Origin: Streptomyces sp. Tue6028
GTDB taxonomy: Bacteria > Actinomycetota > Actinomycetes > Streptomycetales > Streptomycetaceae
Assembly: GCF_002300165.1 (NCBI RefSeq)
Contig: NZ_MLCE01000017.1
Coordinates: 61,594-125,593, forward strand
DNA: 64,000 nucleotides
Reading direction: 5' to 3'
Shown: positions 43,823 to 53,149 of the stretch, one piece after another
Layout: every line of letters starts with the position of its first letter
Position numbering within the stretch: the first letter of the stretch is position 1
Position numbers and translations under genes: made by a program
Notes under the pieces: model-generated
Told to the model about the DNA's origin: nothing
Databases searched by the model: none
The model's input: the letters and a program-made list of their open reading frames with translations, nothing else

Positions 43823-44533
43823 ATGGGCATCAAGGCCAAGGTGGGTCTGGGAGCCGTGGTCGGCATCGTCGTCATCGGTGCCGTGTCGGCGAACGCCGGC
43901 AACAGCAACAGCGACAGCGAATCCAGCAACAAGAGCAAGGACACCACCGCCTCCGCCGACCACGAGTCCGGCAAGAAGGCGGACAGCAGAACGAGCGACA
44001 AGACGAAGAACGCCGACAAGAAGGCCGAGAAGAAGGCCTCCTTCGACGGCGACGGAGACTTCCAGGTCGGCTCCGACATCAAGCCCGGCACCTACCGCAC
44101 CACCGGCAACGACGACGGCATGTGCTACTGGGAGCGCGCCAAGGACGCCTCGGGCGAAATGGACTCCCTCATCGCCAACGACAACGTCACCGGAACCAGC
44201 TACGTGACCATCAAGGCCGGCGACAAGCTCTTCAAGACCAGCAGCTGCAACGACTGGGAAGCCGTCGCCGCCAAGCCGTCCGGCTCACCCGCCACCCAGA
44301 TCAAGGGCGACGGCGGCATGTTCCGCATCGGCGCGGACATCGCCCCCGGCACCTACAAGTCCACCGGCAACGAGGACGACGGCTGCTACTGGGAGCGCGA
44401 CAAGGACGCCACGCACTCCATGAACTCGATCGTGGCCAACAACAACGTCACCGGCACGGCCGTCGTCACCATCAGCGCCAACGACAGCTACTTCAAGACC
44501 ACCGGCTGCGGGGACTGGAAGAAGACGGGCTGA
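43823..44533 (+). CDS. Secreted protein with a duplicated 66-residue domain
   Basis: A 236-residue exported protein. Signal/anchor MGIKAKVGLGAVVGIVVIGA, then a Ser/Lys/Asp-rich linker (27-72). Two homologous domains follow, residues 80-145 and 167-232, each with (V/I)G(S/A)DI(K/A)PGTY, a CYWER motif, (A)N(D/N)NVTGT and a closing FKT..C..W. Each has two Cys (101/142, 188/229) likely disulfide-bonded. The fold recurs in actinobacterial secreted proteins without a known role. GGGAGG before ATG 43823 sets the start. A lipoprotein gene follows after 68 bases on the same strand. Confidence 0.85.
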   Translation: MGIKAKVGLGAVVGIVVIGAVSANAGNSNSDSESSNKSKDTTASADHESGKKADSRTSDKTKNADKKAEKKASFDGDGDFQVGSDIKPGTYRTTGNDDGMCYWERAKDASGEMDSLIANDNVTGTSYVTIKAGDKLFKTSSCNDWEAVAAKPSGSPATQIKGDGGMFRIGADIAPGTYKSTGNEDDGCYWERDKDATHSMNSIVANNNVTGTAVVTISANDSYFKTTGCGDWKKTG

Positions 44534-44601
44534 CACCAGCCGCCCGCCGCCGTCCTCGCCCTCCCCCCACACCTCTTCACACCTCACACCAAGGAACTCT
44601 C

Positions 44602-45351
44602 ATGCGTCGCACCGCACTTGCCGCCCTCTGCCTCGCCGCCGCGGCCACCGCGGGCCTCACCGGCTGCCTGCCCGGAGAGACGAAGGCGGACAGCAAGCCG
44701 AAGGGCCCCTTCGCCGGCCTCACCGGCGGCGAGATCGCCGACCGGGCCGTCAAGGCCACCACAGGCGCCACCTCGCTCCGCATGAAGGGCGACATCCCCG
44801 ACGACGAGGACGGCGGCACGATCCGCATCGACATGGCCCTCGACAAGAAGGGCCGGTGCGCCGGCACCATGAACATGAACGGCCAGGGCAAGGCCGACCT
44901 CATCAAGAGCGGCGACACCATCTACATGAAGTACGACGAGAAGTTCCTGCGCGCCCAGGGCGAGGGCCAGTCCAAGTCCGAGACCGACGGAGTGGTGGCA
45001 CTGCTCGCCGACAAGTGGACCAAGATGGCCGCCACCGGCTCCGACGCCAAGGACATCGCCGGCTTCTGCGACCTCGACAGCGTCCTCGGCGGCGCGGAGG
45101 ACGTGAACTCCGACGCCACCCGCGGCAAGACCACCACCGTCGACGGCACCCCGGCGATCATCCTCCACGAGAAGGACGGCAAGGACCGCTACACCCTCTA
45201 CGTCGCCACCGAGGGCAAGCCGTACGTGCTGCGCGTCGACAGCAGCTCCGCCAAGGACCCGGGCACGGTCACCTTCAGCGACTTCGACAAGCCCGTCCCC
45301 GCGCAGAAGCCCTCCGGCAGGATCCTCGACCTGGACAAGCTGTCCGGCTGA
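44602..45351 (+). CDS. Secreted lipoprotein, LppX/LprG-like
   Basis: A 249-residue lipoprotein. Signal MRRTALAALCLAAAATAG ends in the lipobox LTGC. The mature domain (ATTGATSLRMKGDIPDDEDG, IDMALDKKGRCAGTMNMNGQ, YMKYDEKFLRAQ) has the sheet-rich pattern of mycobacterial LppX/LprG-type lipid carriers, less the clear hydrophobic cavity that cannot be judged from sequence. AAGGAA is the ribosome binding site. It is likely co-transcribed with the duplicated-domain gene just upstream. Confidence 0.8.
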   Translation: MRRTALAALCLAAAATAGLTGCLPGETKADSKPKGPFAGLTGGEIADRAVKATTGATSLRMKGDIPDDEDGGTIRIDMALDKKGRCAGTMNMNGQGKADLIKSGDTIYMKYDEKFLRAQGEGQSKSETDGVVALLADKWTKMAATGSDAKDIAGFCDLDSVLGGAEDVNSDATRGKTTTVDGTPAIILHEKDGKDRYTLYVATEGKPYVLRVDSSSAKDPGTVTFSDFDKPVPAQKPSGRILDLDKLSG

Positions 45352-45381
45352 CCCACCCCGGAACCACGCCGTACGTCGAGC

Positions 45382-46125
45382 TCACAGGGTGTGCCGCACC
45401 CACACATTGGGCTCGACGTACACGGCGTATCCGCGCGCCGGTTCACAGTGCACCGGCACCAGCGCGCCCGGCACCTCGACGAGGCCCGCCGAGTCGAAAG
45501 GCAGCCCCGTCCAGCCACGCCACTCCTCCAGCGACGCCGCCACCGTCATCGACGCCGGAGCCACCGCCTCGACGACACCGCCCGCCCGGGCATGGACACG
45601 CAGCCACGGATCGTGCGGCAGCCCGTCGGCACGCTCCCGGAACGCGTACTCCTCCATCGGCGCACGCGGCTCCAGATGCTTGGCACTTGGACGCACGGGC
45701 GCGACGACCTCGCCGAAACCGTGCGCCCGGGCGTTGTCCCGCATCGCGGAGAGCATCCGCGCCGACAGCCCGCCGCCCTGCGCATGCGGGGCGACGACGA
45801 TCGAGACGGCACCGACCGTGTCCGGCGGCGTACCACGCCGCAGATCCGCGAACGCCCAGGACAACACCTCGTCCCAGCCCCGCGCGGGCAGCTCGCCCCG
45901 CTCCTCGTCCGCGAGGGCGAACGGCACGCTGTACGCGTGCGCCACCACACGTCCGTGCTCGTCCTCGGCGAACAGCACGTACTGCGGCAGCTCGGTGGCG
46001 ATCCGCCCGTAGTGCGAGTTGCCCACCGGGTCGTGCAGCAGGAACTCCGGCCAACTGTCGGCCATCCCCACCACCGGCCCTAGCATCTCGGGACGTTCGG
46101 CAAGACTCGACACCTTCAGCTCCAT
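45382..46125 (-). CDS. GNAT-like N-acetyltransferase
   Basis: A 247-residue cytoplasmic protein. The acetyl-CoA-binding core is visible in VSIVVAPHAQGGGLSARMLS and AMRDNARAHGFGEVVAPVRP, with Q/R-x-x-G-x-A variations of the GNAT motif A. Substrate unknown. The minus-strand TACGGT hexamer (46138-46133) lies seven bases before ATG 46125, suggesting a leaderless message; GTG 46134 is an alternative start. It stands alone between the convergent lipoprotein gene and the nuclease gene. Confidence 0.8.
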   Translation of the reverse strand: MELKVSSLAERPEMLGPVVGMADSWPEFLLHDPVGNSHYGRIATELPQYVLFAEDEHGRVVAHAYSVPFALADEERGELPARGWDEVLSWAFADLRRGTPPDTVGAVSIVVAPHAQGGGLSARMLSAMRDNARAHGFGEVVAPVRPSAKHLEPRAPMEEYAFRERADGLPHDPWLRVHARAGGVVEAVAPASMTVAASLEEWRGWTGLPFDSAGLVEVPGALVPVHCEPARGYAVYVEPNVWVRHTL

Positions 46126-46291
46126 GCCCGTCACCGTAGGCGTCGGTCCGACACAGCGAAACGGATTTCACGCCCGATATCGAGTTCCCTGGGGGGTGTG
46201 GGGTGTTCCGGAGGCTGGGCGATCCCGGGGACGGCGGGGCGGGGCGTTCCCGGGCGCGACGGGCAGATACGGACCGGCGCCCGGGACGCCG

Positions 46292-47017
46292 TCAGTTCGC
46301 GTGGAAGCGTGCCGGTGCGCTCGTCGGGTTGCCGCCCGAGGGAAGCTTCTGCCCGGGGCAGCCGGAGAGGACCTTCTTCATCGCCGCCTTCTCGGCACTC
46401 GTCACCCACAGCTCGTACTTCTTCTTCACCGCGACCTGCGCGGCGACATACGTACACCGGTACGCCTTGTTGGGCGGCAGCCAGGTCGCGGTGTCACCGT
46501 CGCCCTTGCTGCGGTTGGCGCTCGCGCCCACGGCACGCAGATTCATCGGGTCGTTGGCCAGCGCGATCCGCTTGCTCGCGTCCCAGTACTTGGCGCCCTT
46601 CTGCCAGGCGTCCGAGAGCGCGACCAAATGATCTATGTCGACCAGGCTGCGGCCACGGGCGAACTTCACGTCTTGACCGCCGTACGGGTCGGGGGTGAGG
46701 AGCCCGGACGACACCTTGCACGTGCCGTCGCTGAACTTCACGTCCTTCAGATCCCGCTTGAGGATGTCGTCCCGGGTGTCGCACCGGTTGGAGTCCGTGT
46801 CGGCCCAGGCCGTGCCGAACCGCTCCCGGCTGTATCCCGTCTTGGGTGCTCGCCCCTTGACGGTCAGCGAGTCCACGGCGGCGAGAGCCGCACCACCGGC
46901 CGCCGTCCCCTTCGCTCCCGGCGAGTCCTCGGTCCCCGTACGGCAGCCGGCGACACCGGTCCCCACGGCGAACATCATCAGTGCGGCCGCGACCGCCCCA
47001 CCCCTCAGACGCACCAC
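46292..47017 (-). CDS. Secreted HNH-type nuclease (DUF1524), lipoprotein
   Basis: A 241-residue exported nuclease. The signal peptide VRLRGGAVAAALMMFAVGTG ends in VAGC, a lipobox. The DUF1524 His-Asn core is DIDHLVALSDAW, then ANDPMNLRAVGASANRSKGD with the conserved Asn and a basic HNH finger; CTYVAAQVAVKKKYELWV follows. Related domains occur in GmrSD restriction enzymes, but this one is exported, so a nutritional or competitor-directed nuclease role is more likely. GTG 47017 has GGGGAGG upstream. No immunity gene is evident. Confidence 0.87.
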   Translation of the reverse strand: MVRLRGGAVAAALMMFAVGTGVAGCRTGTEDSPGAKGTAAGGAALAAVDSLTVKGRAPKTGYSRERFGTAWADTDSNRCDTRDDILKRDLKDVKFSDGTCKVSSGLLTPDPYGGQDVKFARGRSLVDIDHLVALSDAWQKGAKYWDASKRIALANDPMNLRAVGASANRSKGDGDTATWLPPNKAYRCTYVAAQVAVKKKYELWVTSAEKAAMKKVLSGCPGQKLPSGGNPTSAPARFHAN

Positions 47018-47177
47018 GACACCCCTCCCCGAGCTCCCCTGATCCGCCCCTGACGGGCGCGTTTTCCCAGTGCCCACCGTAGCCGCCGGTACTCCTCCCC
47101 CATACCTGCCCCCAACGGGCAATCGGTGCACCCCGGGCGTATCGTCGGTGGTGAGTCACCTCGGGAAGGAGCTCTGG

Positions 47178-47357
47178 ATGGGCATCTTCGACAGGTTCAG
47201 GGGCCACGGACAGGACAAGGCCAAGGAAATGTCCGACGTGGCGGAGAAGAAGGTCAACGAGAAGACGGGCGACAAGTACACGGACCAGGTCGACGACGCG
47301 CAGCAGAGGATCGAAGGCGCGGCGGGCCTGAAGCGTGACCGCCCCGACCAGCCGTAA
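47178..47357 (+). CDS. MT0933-like small antitoxin-type protein
   Basis: A 59-residue protein, MGIFDRFRGHGQDKAKEM onward, rich in Lys, Asp and Glu, with the VNEKTGDKYTDQVDDAQQRI pattern of MT0933/Rv0909-type antitoxins; that family is also linked to CsbD-like stress proteins. No toxin partner lies beside it, so the antitoxin role is doubtful. AAGGAG before ATG 47178 decides the start. A hairpin terminator (47421-47461) follows. Confidence 0.78.
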   Translation: MGIFDRFRGHGQDKAKEMSDVAEKKVNEKTGDKYTDQVDDAQQRIEGAAGLKRDRPDQP

Positions 47358-47420
47358 CGCCAACGCCGAGGACTCAAGAAGCCCAGCGCCGGCCGGATCG
47401 ACTGAACCCCCGCAACCCGA

Positions 47421-47463
47421 GCCGTCCGCCGAGACCGACACCATGAGGTCGGCGGGCGGCTTT
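47421..47463 (+). terminator. Hairpin terminator after the antitoxin-type gene
   Basis: GCCG-CCGCCGA-GACC pairs with GGTC-GGCGG-CGGC through small bulges, followed by TTTCGG. Confidence 0.65.
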
Positions 47464-47574
47464 CGGTGTGGGAAGGGGGCCGTCCGGCGGCCTTTTCGCT
47501 GTCCATCGGGGCCCCTCCCCCTCCCCTCCCCGCTCCCCCTGTGCTGCTGAGTGCCTGCCGGGCGTGCCCGCAGG

Positions 47575-48510
47575 TCACACCTTGCCGATGCCGAGGGTCG
47601 TCTCCGACGGGAGCAGGCCTGAGCCGAGTGCCGCGACCCAGAACTCGCCGAGCAGGTCGGCGAGATGGGCGGCGCCGTCCGGGCCGAGCGCGCGCCAGGG
47701 CGCGGCGGCGAGTTCGTCGGTGTGCTGTTCGACCTGGCGCCGCAGTTCGCGGCCGGCGGGTGTGGCGACGCCGTCCTCGTCCACCAGGCCCCGGGCGGTG
47801 AGGCGTTCGCGGGCGGCGGTCCATTCCTCCTGGCTCCAGCCGCGGCTTTCGAAGCGTTCCACGGAGGCCGCGCCTATCGCCGCGAAGGAGACGAGGGCTT
47901 CGACGGGGTCGAGGCCGGCGACGAGGAGTGCCGCGAGGTGGCCGTCGCCCCGGTGTTCGCGCAGGATCGTCGCCGCGTGCCACAACTGGAGGTGGGGGGC
48001 CTCGGGCCAGTCCGATTCGGCGTTGGCCGCGGCGAGGGGGCGGCCCGCGGTGTTCGCGGCTTCCGCGGCGCGGCGGGCGAGTGCGGCTGCCTCGGCGAGT
48101 TCGGGGGAGGTGATGCGGTCTCCGAATATCGCGCGGTAGGCGCGGTCGACGGCACGTTCTCGGGCGTTCAGAACCTGCTCCGGACTGGCGGTCTGCCAGG
48201 CGGACTTCATGTGTTCGGCGACCATGCGTGGGCTGAAGCTGTAGAAGGCGGAGGTGACGCGTTCGCTGCCGGCGGCGCCCAACGGGGCGGCGCGGTAGGG
48301 GAAGTAGCTCGGCCAGCGTTCCTCCGTGTCGTAGCCGAGGGCTGCGGCTTCCTCGAAGGTCTCCGGTGCGTAGTAGAAGACGGCGTGGAGGGGTTCGAGG
48401 AGGTGCCAGAGCTGGCGCACCCGTCCGAGCTCGACGTCCGTGCCGGCGCCCGCCCGGGCGGCTTCTTCGGTCTTGCTGGTTCCGCTGGTCGTGCTGACGC
48501 TCTCCGACAT
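47575..48510 (-). CDS. SCO6745-type protein, likely TetR target
   Basis: A 311-residue cytoplasmic helical protein. The segment LGRVRQLWHLLEPLHAVFYY, then APETFEEAAALGYD, matches the SCO6745 family, proteins with a winged-helix-like core but no proven DNA contact. Function unknown. ATG 48510 has GAGGGGA eight bases upstream. Its minus-strand promoter (TTGACA 48589-48584, CAATCT 48566-48561, 17-base spacing) is embedded in the paired 20-bp repeats between it and the divergent TetR gene, so the regulator very likely represses it. Confidence 0.82.
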   Translation of the reverse strand: MSESVSTTSGTSKTEEAARAGAGTDVELGRVRQLWHLLEPLHAVFYYAPETFEEAAALGYDTEERWPSYFPYRAAPLGAAGSERVTSAFYSFSPRMVAEHMKSAWQTASPEQVLNARERAVDRAYRAIFGDRITSPELAEAAALARRAAEAANTAGRPLAAANAESDWPEAPHLQLWHAATILREHRGDGHLAALLVAGLDPVEALVSFAAIGAASVERFESRGWSQEEWTAARERLTARGLVDEDGVATPAGRELRRQVEQHTDELAAAPWRALGPDGAAHLADLLGEFWVAALGSGLLPSETTLGIGKV

Positions 48511-48545
48511 GACTCGTCCCCTCGTCACGGTCCGGCTCGATGCGT

Positions 48546-48599
48546 AACTTGACATTGACTAGATTGCCGGAGGAGGGGGAACTTGTCAATGCCTAGATT
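48546..48599. promoter_or_regulatory. Paired 20-bp operator-like repeats between TetR gene and its neighbour
   Basis: AACTTGACATTGACTAGATT (48546-48565) and AACTTGTCAATGCCTAGATT (48580-48599) match at 17 of 20 bases, 34 bases apart. The second overlaps the -35 (TTGTCA) of the TetR gene and the first overlaps the -10 of the divergent gene, fitting a regulator that controls both. Confidence 0.75.
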
Positions 48600-48617
48600 C
48601 CGCGTAGGCTTTTGAGC

Positions 48618-49382
48618 ATGGCCGAGACCAGTAAGAACACCGGGACGAGCAGGACCGGCGGCACCGACGAGGCCGATGGGACCGCCACGGCAGCCGGGGC
48701 GACCGGGACCGCCGGTACCGCACCGACCGCCAGGGCCGCCAGGGCCGCCGAGACCACGGGGGGCTCAGGGGACACCGGGCCCCAACGCCCGTACCATCAC
48801 GGCGATCTGCGGCGCGCGATCCTGCGGGCGGCGCTCGACGCCATCGCCGCCGACGGGCCGTCCGGGTTGAGCCTGCGCGACCTGGCCCGCAGGGCGGGTG
48901 TCTCGCACGCGGCCCCGGCCCACCACTTCAAGGACCGCACCGGCCTGCTGACGGCGATCGCAGCGGAGGGGTACGAGCTGCTCGCGGCCGCGCTCGCCGA
49001 CGCCGACGACCTGCGGGACGCCGGCGTCCGCTACGTGCGCTTCGCGCGGGAGCACCCGGCCTACTTCCAGGTCATGTTCTCCCCGGAGCTGCTGCGGGCG
49101 AACGACCTGGAGCTGACGACGGCCAGGACCCTGGCGGGCGAGCGGCTGCGCAGTGCCGTCTCCGCCGTGCCGCAGGAGGGCCGGGGCCCCGACAGCCGCC
49201 TCGCCGGGGTCGCGGCCTGGTCACTGGCCCACGGCTTCGCGACGCTGCTCCTCAGTCACAACCTGGACGGCCCGGTGGGCGAGCAGGACCCCGACGAGGT
49301 GTTCCGCGCGCTCACCGGGATGCTGTTCCAGTCACGGCCGCGCGAGGACGGGGCGGCTTCACCGCAGCAGCCCCGGTCGTAG
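48618..49382 (+). CDS. TetR-family transcriptional regulator
   Basis: A 254-residue repressor. A 60-residue Thr/Gly/Ala-rich start precedes the HTH (RRAILRAALDAIAADGPSGL, SLRDLARRAGVSHAAPAHHF), then a helical ligand domain (EHPAYFQVMFSPELL). TAGGCT at 48605-48610 and TTGTCA at 48583-48588 (16-base spacing) sit seven bases before ATG 48618, with no Shine-Dalgarno: a leaderless message. Both promoter hexamers fall in or beside repeat B, implying autorepression. Ligand unknown. The low-complexity N-terminus is unusual. Confidence 0.9.
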   Translation: MAETSKNTGTSRTGGTDEADGTATAAGATGTAGTAPTARAARAAETTGGSGDTGPQRPYHHGDLRRAILRAALDAIAADGPSGLSLRDLARRAGVSHAAPAHHFKDRTGLLTAIAAEGYELLAAALADADDLRDAGVRYVRFAREHPAYFQVMFSPELLRANDLELTTARTLAGERLRSAVSAVPQEGRGPDSRLAGVAAWSLAHGFATLLLSHNLDGPVGEQDPDEVFRALTGMLFQSRPREDGAASPQQPRS

Positions 49383-49389
49383 GAGCCCT

Positions 49390-49419
49390 GGGCCCAGGCG
49401 CACCGGGCCCAGGCGCACC
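49390..49419. repeat. Perfect 15-bp tandem duplication
   Basis: GGGCCCAGGCGCACC occurs twice without gap (49390-49404, 49405-49419) in the short spacer between the convergent TetR gene and mfd. Confidence 0.85.
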
Positions 49420-49500
49420 GACCGTACGCACGGGCCGTACGCCCCGCGCCCGTTCGCCACCGGGCCCGTACGCTCTCGCGGCCGTACGCCCCCGCGGCCC

Positions 49501-52500
49501 CTACGACCCGAGGACCGACGCCAGGAACTCGCCCGTCCACCCGAGGAGTTCGCGTCCGACCAGCGGCTTGCCGCCGACCTTCGCGGTCTTGGGGCGGGGC
49601 ACCAGGATCTGGTGGACGGCCGGCTTGATGACCGTCCCGGGGTAGAGCCGCTTCAGCCGCAGTTCCTGCGACTCGCGCAACTCCACCGGGGCGAAACGGA
49701 TGTTGTTGCCCTGCAGGACGATCTCGCCGACCTCGCACGCCCGCGCGAGCATGCGCAGGCCGGCCACGAGGAGCAGGTTCTCGACGGGTTCGGGCAACTT
49801 GCCGTAGCGGTCGACGAGTTCCTCGCGGACGGCCTTGATGTCCTCCTCCGAGTTGGCGGAGGCGATGGAGCGGTACGCCTGGAGGCGCAGCCGCTCGCCG
49901 GGCGCGTAGTCGTGGGGGACGTGCGCGTCGACGGGGAGCTCGATCTTGACCTCCAGGGGCGGCTCCTCCTCGACACCGCCTTCCAGGGAGGCCCGGTAGT
50001 CGGCGACGGCCTCGCCGACCATGCGGACGTACAGGTCGAAGCCGACGCCGGCGATGTGGCCGGACTGCTCGCCGCCGAGGAGGTTGCCCGCGCCGCGGAT
50101 CTCCAGGTCCTTCATCGCCACATACATGCCGGCGCCCATCTCGGTGTGCTGGGCGATGGTGGCGAGGCGCTCGTGGGCGGTCTCGGTGAGCGGCTTCTCC
50201 GGCGGGTACAGGAAGTAGGCGTAGCCGCGTTCCCTGCCGCGGCCGACGCGGCCGCGCAGCTGGTGCAGCTGGGAGAGGCCGAAGTTGTCGCCGCGCTCCA
50301 CGATCAGCGTGTTGGCGTTCGAGATGTCGATGCCGGACTCGACGATCGTCGTGGAGACGAGCACGTCGTACTTCTTCTCCCAGAAGTCGACGACGACCTG
50401 TTCCAGCGTCTGTTCGGACATCTGGCCGTGGGCGGTCGCGATGCGCGCCTCGGGGACGATCTCGCGCAGCCGGGCGGCGGCGCGGTCGATCGACTCGACG
50501 CGGTTGTGGATGTAGAAGACCTGGCCCTCGCGCAGCAGTTCGCGGCGGACGGCGGCGCCGATCTGCTTCTCCTCGTAGGGGCCGACGAAGGTGAGGACGG
50601 GGTGGCGTTCCTCCGGCGGGGTGGTGATCGTGGACATCTCGCGGATGCCGGTGACCGCCATCTCCAGGGTCCTGGGGATGGGGGTCGCGGACATGGTCAG
50701 TACGTCCACGTTCGCGCGGAGCTTCTTGAGCTGTTCCTTGTGCTCGACGCCGAAGCGCTGCTCCTCGTCGACGACGACGAGGCCGAGGTCCTTGAACTTG
50801 GTCTCCGAGGAGAACAGGCGGTGGGTGCCGATGACGACGTCGACGGAGCCCTCACGCAGGCCTTCGAGGACGGCCTTGGCCTCCGAGTCGGTCTGGAAGC
50901 GGCTGAGTGCCCGCACGTTGACGGGGAACTGCGAGTAGCGCTCGGAGAACGTGCCGAAGTGCTGCTGCACCAGGAGCGTCGTGGGCACGAGGACGGCGAC
51001 CTGCTTGCCGTCCTGGACCGCCTTGAAGGCTGCGCGCACGGCGATCTCCGTCTTGCCGTAGCCGACGTCGCCGCAGATCAGGCGGTCCATGGGGACCGTC
51101 TTCTCCATGTCGTCCTTGACCTCGGCGATCGTGGTCAGCTGGTCGGGGGTCTCCGCGTACGGGAAGGCGTCCTCCAGTTCGCGCTGCCACGGGGTGTCGG
51201 TGCCGAAGGCGTGTCCCGGGGCGGCCATGCGGGCGCTGTAGAGCTTGATGAGGTCGGCGGCGATCTCCTTGACGGCCTTCTTGGCGCGGGCCTTGGTCTT
51301 GGTCCAGTCGGCGCCGCCCAGGCGGTGCAGGGTGGGTGCCTCGCCGCCGACGTACTTGGTGATCTGTTCGAGCTGGTCGGTGGGGATGTAGAGGCGGTCG
51401 CCGGGCTGGCCGCGCTTGGCGGGGGCGTACTCGACGACGAGGTACTCGCGGGTGGCGCCCTGGACGGTGCGCTGCACCATCTCGATGTAGCGGCCGACGC
51501 CGTGCTGCTCGTGGACGATGTAGTCGCCGGCTTCGAGGGTGAGCGGGTCGATGGTCTTGCGGCGGCGGGCGGGCATGCGCGCGCCGTCCTTGCCGGCCGC
51601 CTTCTGCCCGGAGAGGTCGGTCTCCGTGAGGACGGCGAGTCTGAGCGCGGGGTCGACGAAGCCGTAGTCGATGGAGCCGCAGGAGACGTGGACCAGGGAC
51701 GGGCTGATGTCGGTCAGCTCGGTGTCGAGGCGGGCGGCGATGCCTTCGCCGCCGAGGACCTCGACGGTGCGGGCGGCGGGGCCGTGGGCCTCGGTGACGA
51801 ACACGGTGCGCCAGCCCTCGGCGAGCCAGCCCTTGGTGTCGGCGAGGGCGCGGGCGGTGTCGCCGCGGTAGGTCTCGGGGGCGTGCATGCCCAGCTTGAG
51901 GGTGTCCGCGTCGAGTTCCTCGTCGGCGGCGAACGGGGACACCGACCACCACATCATGTCCAGTTCGCGGGCGCGGTCCCGTACGTCGGCGATGGACCAC
52001 AGGGATGCGGCGCCGACGTCGATGGGGGCTTCGCCGCCGCCGGCCGTCGCCGCCCAGGACGCCTGGAGGAACTCCTGGGACGTGGCCACGAGGTCGGCGG
52101 CCCGGGTCCGGACGCGCTCCGGGTCGCAGACGACGGCCATGGAGCCCTTGGGGAGGACGTCGAGGAGGAGCTCCATGTCGTCGACGAGGACGGGGGCGAG
52201 GGATTCCATGCCCTCCACGGCGATGCCCTCGGCGATCTTGCCGAGGAGTTCGGCGAGCTCGGGGTGGGCCTCGGCGAGGGCCGCGGCCCGCTGCCGTACG
52301 TCGTCGGTGAGGAGCAGTTCGCGGCAGGGCGGCGCCCACAGGCCGTGCTCGGCGACTTCGAGGGACCGCTGGTCGGCGACCTTGAAGTAGCGGATCTCCT
52401 CGACGTCGTCGCCCCAGAACTCCACGCGCAGCGGGTGTTCCTCGGTGGGCGGGAAGACGTCGAGGATGCCGCCGCGGACGGCGAACTCGCCGCGCTTCTC

Positions 52501-53031
52501 GACGAGCTCGACCCGGGAGTACGCGGCTGCCGCGAGTGCCTCGACGATGTCGCCGAGGTCTGCGGTCGAGCCGGTGCGCAGGGCGACGGGCTCCAGGTCG
52601 CCGAGGCCCTTGACCTGGGGCTGGAGCACGGAGCGCACGGGGGCGACGACGACGGAGACGGGGCCCGTGTCGGGGTCGTCGGTGCGCGGGTGGGCCAGGC
52701 GGCGCAGGACGGCGAGGCGGCGGCCCACGGTGTCGCTGCGCGGGGAGAGGCGTTCGTGCGGGAGGGTCTCCCACGACGGGTACTCGACGACTGTCTCGGA
52801 CGGCAGGAGGGAGCGCAGGGCGGCGGCGAGGTCCTCGGCCTCCCGGCCCGTCGCGGTCACCGCCATGACGGGGCGGGCGGCGTCGCGGGCGAGGGCCGCG
52901 ATCGCGAAGGGGCGGGCCGCGGGCGGGCCGACCAGGTCGACGTGCATGCGGTTGCCGTCGGTGGCGGCCTTCACCGCTTCCGCGAGGGCGGTGTCCTTGA
53001 CGACGGCGTCGAGCAGACCGTGCAGGCTCAT
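49501..53031 (-). CDS. mfd: Transcription-repair coupling factor Mfd
   Basis: A 1176-residue SF2 translocase that displaces stalled RNA polymerase and recruits UvrA. Order: UvrB-like region (1-340), RNA polymerase-interacting domain (YIVHEQHGVGRYIEMVQ), then the RecG-like motor with Walker A GDVGYGKTEIAVRAAF, DEEQRFG, TMSATPIPRTL, ATAHGQMSE and QLRGRVGRG, and a C-terminal UvrA-contact domain. ATG 53031 (MSLHGLLDAV) is preceded by GGAAG; an upstream frame to 53139 lacks support. The gene stands alone, convergent with the TetR gene. Confidence 0.95.
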   Translation of the reverse strand: MSLHGLLDAVVKDTALAEAVKAATDGNRMHVDLVGPPAARPFAIAALARDAARPVMAVTATGREAEDLAAALRSLLPSETVVEYPSWETLPHERLSPRSDTVGRRLAVLRRLAHPRTDDPDTGPVSVVVAPVRSVLQPQVKGLGDLEPVALRTGSTADLGDIVEALAAAAYSRVELVEKRGEFAVRGGILDVFPPTEEHPLRVEFWGDDVEEIRYFKVADQRSLEVAEHGLWAPPCRELLLTDDVRQRAAALAEAHPELAELLGKIAEGIAVEGMESLAPVLVDDMELLLDVLPKGSMAVVCDPERVRTRAADLVATSQEFLQASWAATAGGGEAPIDVGAASLWSIADVRDRARELDMMWWSVSPFAADEELDADTLKLGMHAPETYRGDTARALADTKGWLAEGWRTVFVTEAHGPAARTVEVLGGEGIAARLDTELTDISPSLVHVSCGSIDYGFVDPALRLAVLTETDLSGQKAAGKDGARMPARRRKTIDPLTLEAGDYIVHEQHGVGRYIEMVQRTVQGATREYLVVEYAPAKRGQPGDRLYIPTDQLEQITKYVGGEAPTLHRLGGADWTKTKARAKKAVKEIAADLIKLYSARMAAPGHAFGTDTPWQRELEDAFPYAETPDQLTTIAEVKDDMEKTVPMDRLICGDVGYGKTEIAVRAAFKAVQDGKQVAVLVPTTLLVQQHFGTFSERYSQFPVNVRALSRFQTDSEAKAVLEGLREGSVDVVIGTHRLFSSETKFKDLGLVVVDEEQRFGVEHKEQLKKLRANVDVLTMSATPIPRTLEMAVTGIREMSTITTPPEERHPVLTFVGPYEEKQIGAAVRRELLREGQVFYIHNRVESIDRAAARLREIVPEARIATAHGQMSEQTLEQVVVDFWEKKYDVLVSTTIVESGIDISNANTLIVERGDNFGLSQLHQLRGRVGRGRERGYAYFLYPPEKPLTETAHERLATIAQHTEMGAGMYVAMKDLEIRGAGNLLGGEQSGHIAGVGFDLYVRMVGEAVADYRASLEGGVEEEPPLEVKIELPVDAHVPHDYAPGERLRLQAYRSIASANSEEDIKAVREELVDRYGKLPEPVENLLLVAGLRMLARACEVGEIVLQGNNIRFAPVELRESQELRLKRLYPGTVIKPAVHQILVPRPKTAKVGGKPLVGRELLGWTGEFLASVLGS

Positions 53032-53149
53032 GAAGGGCTTCCATCCCAGGGTGGGCAACGCGAAGGGCCCGACACGTGGGACGGGCCGGGGGTCTCCAGC
53101 GTACGTCGCCGGGCTGGGCTGTGCCGGGGCTGTGGACAACGGCCCCGGT

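Noticed and set aside
47178..47357. A toxin-antitoxin module
   Set aside because: Only the antitoxin-type gene is present; the neighbours are an exported nuclease on the other strand and an unrelated gene.
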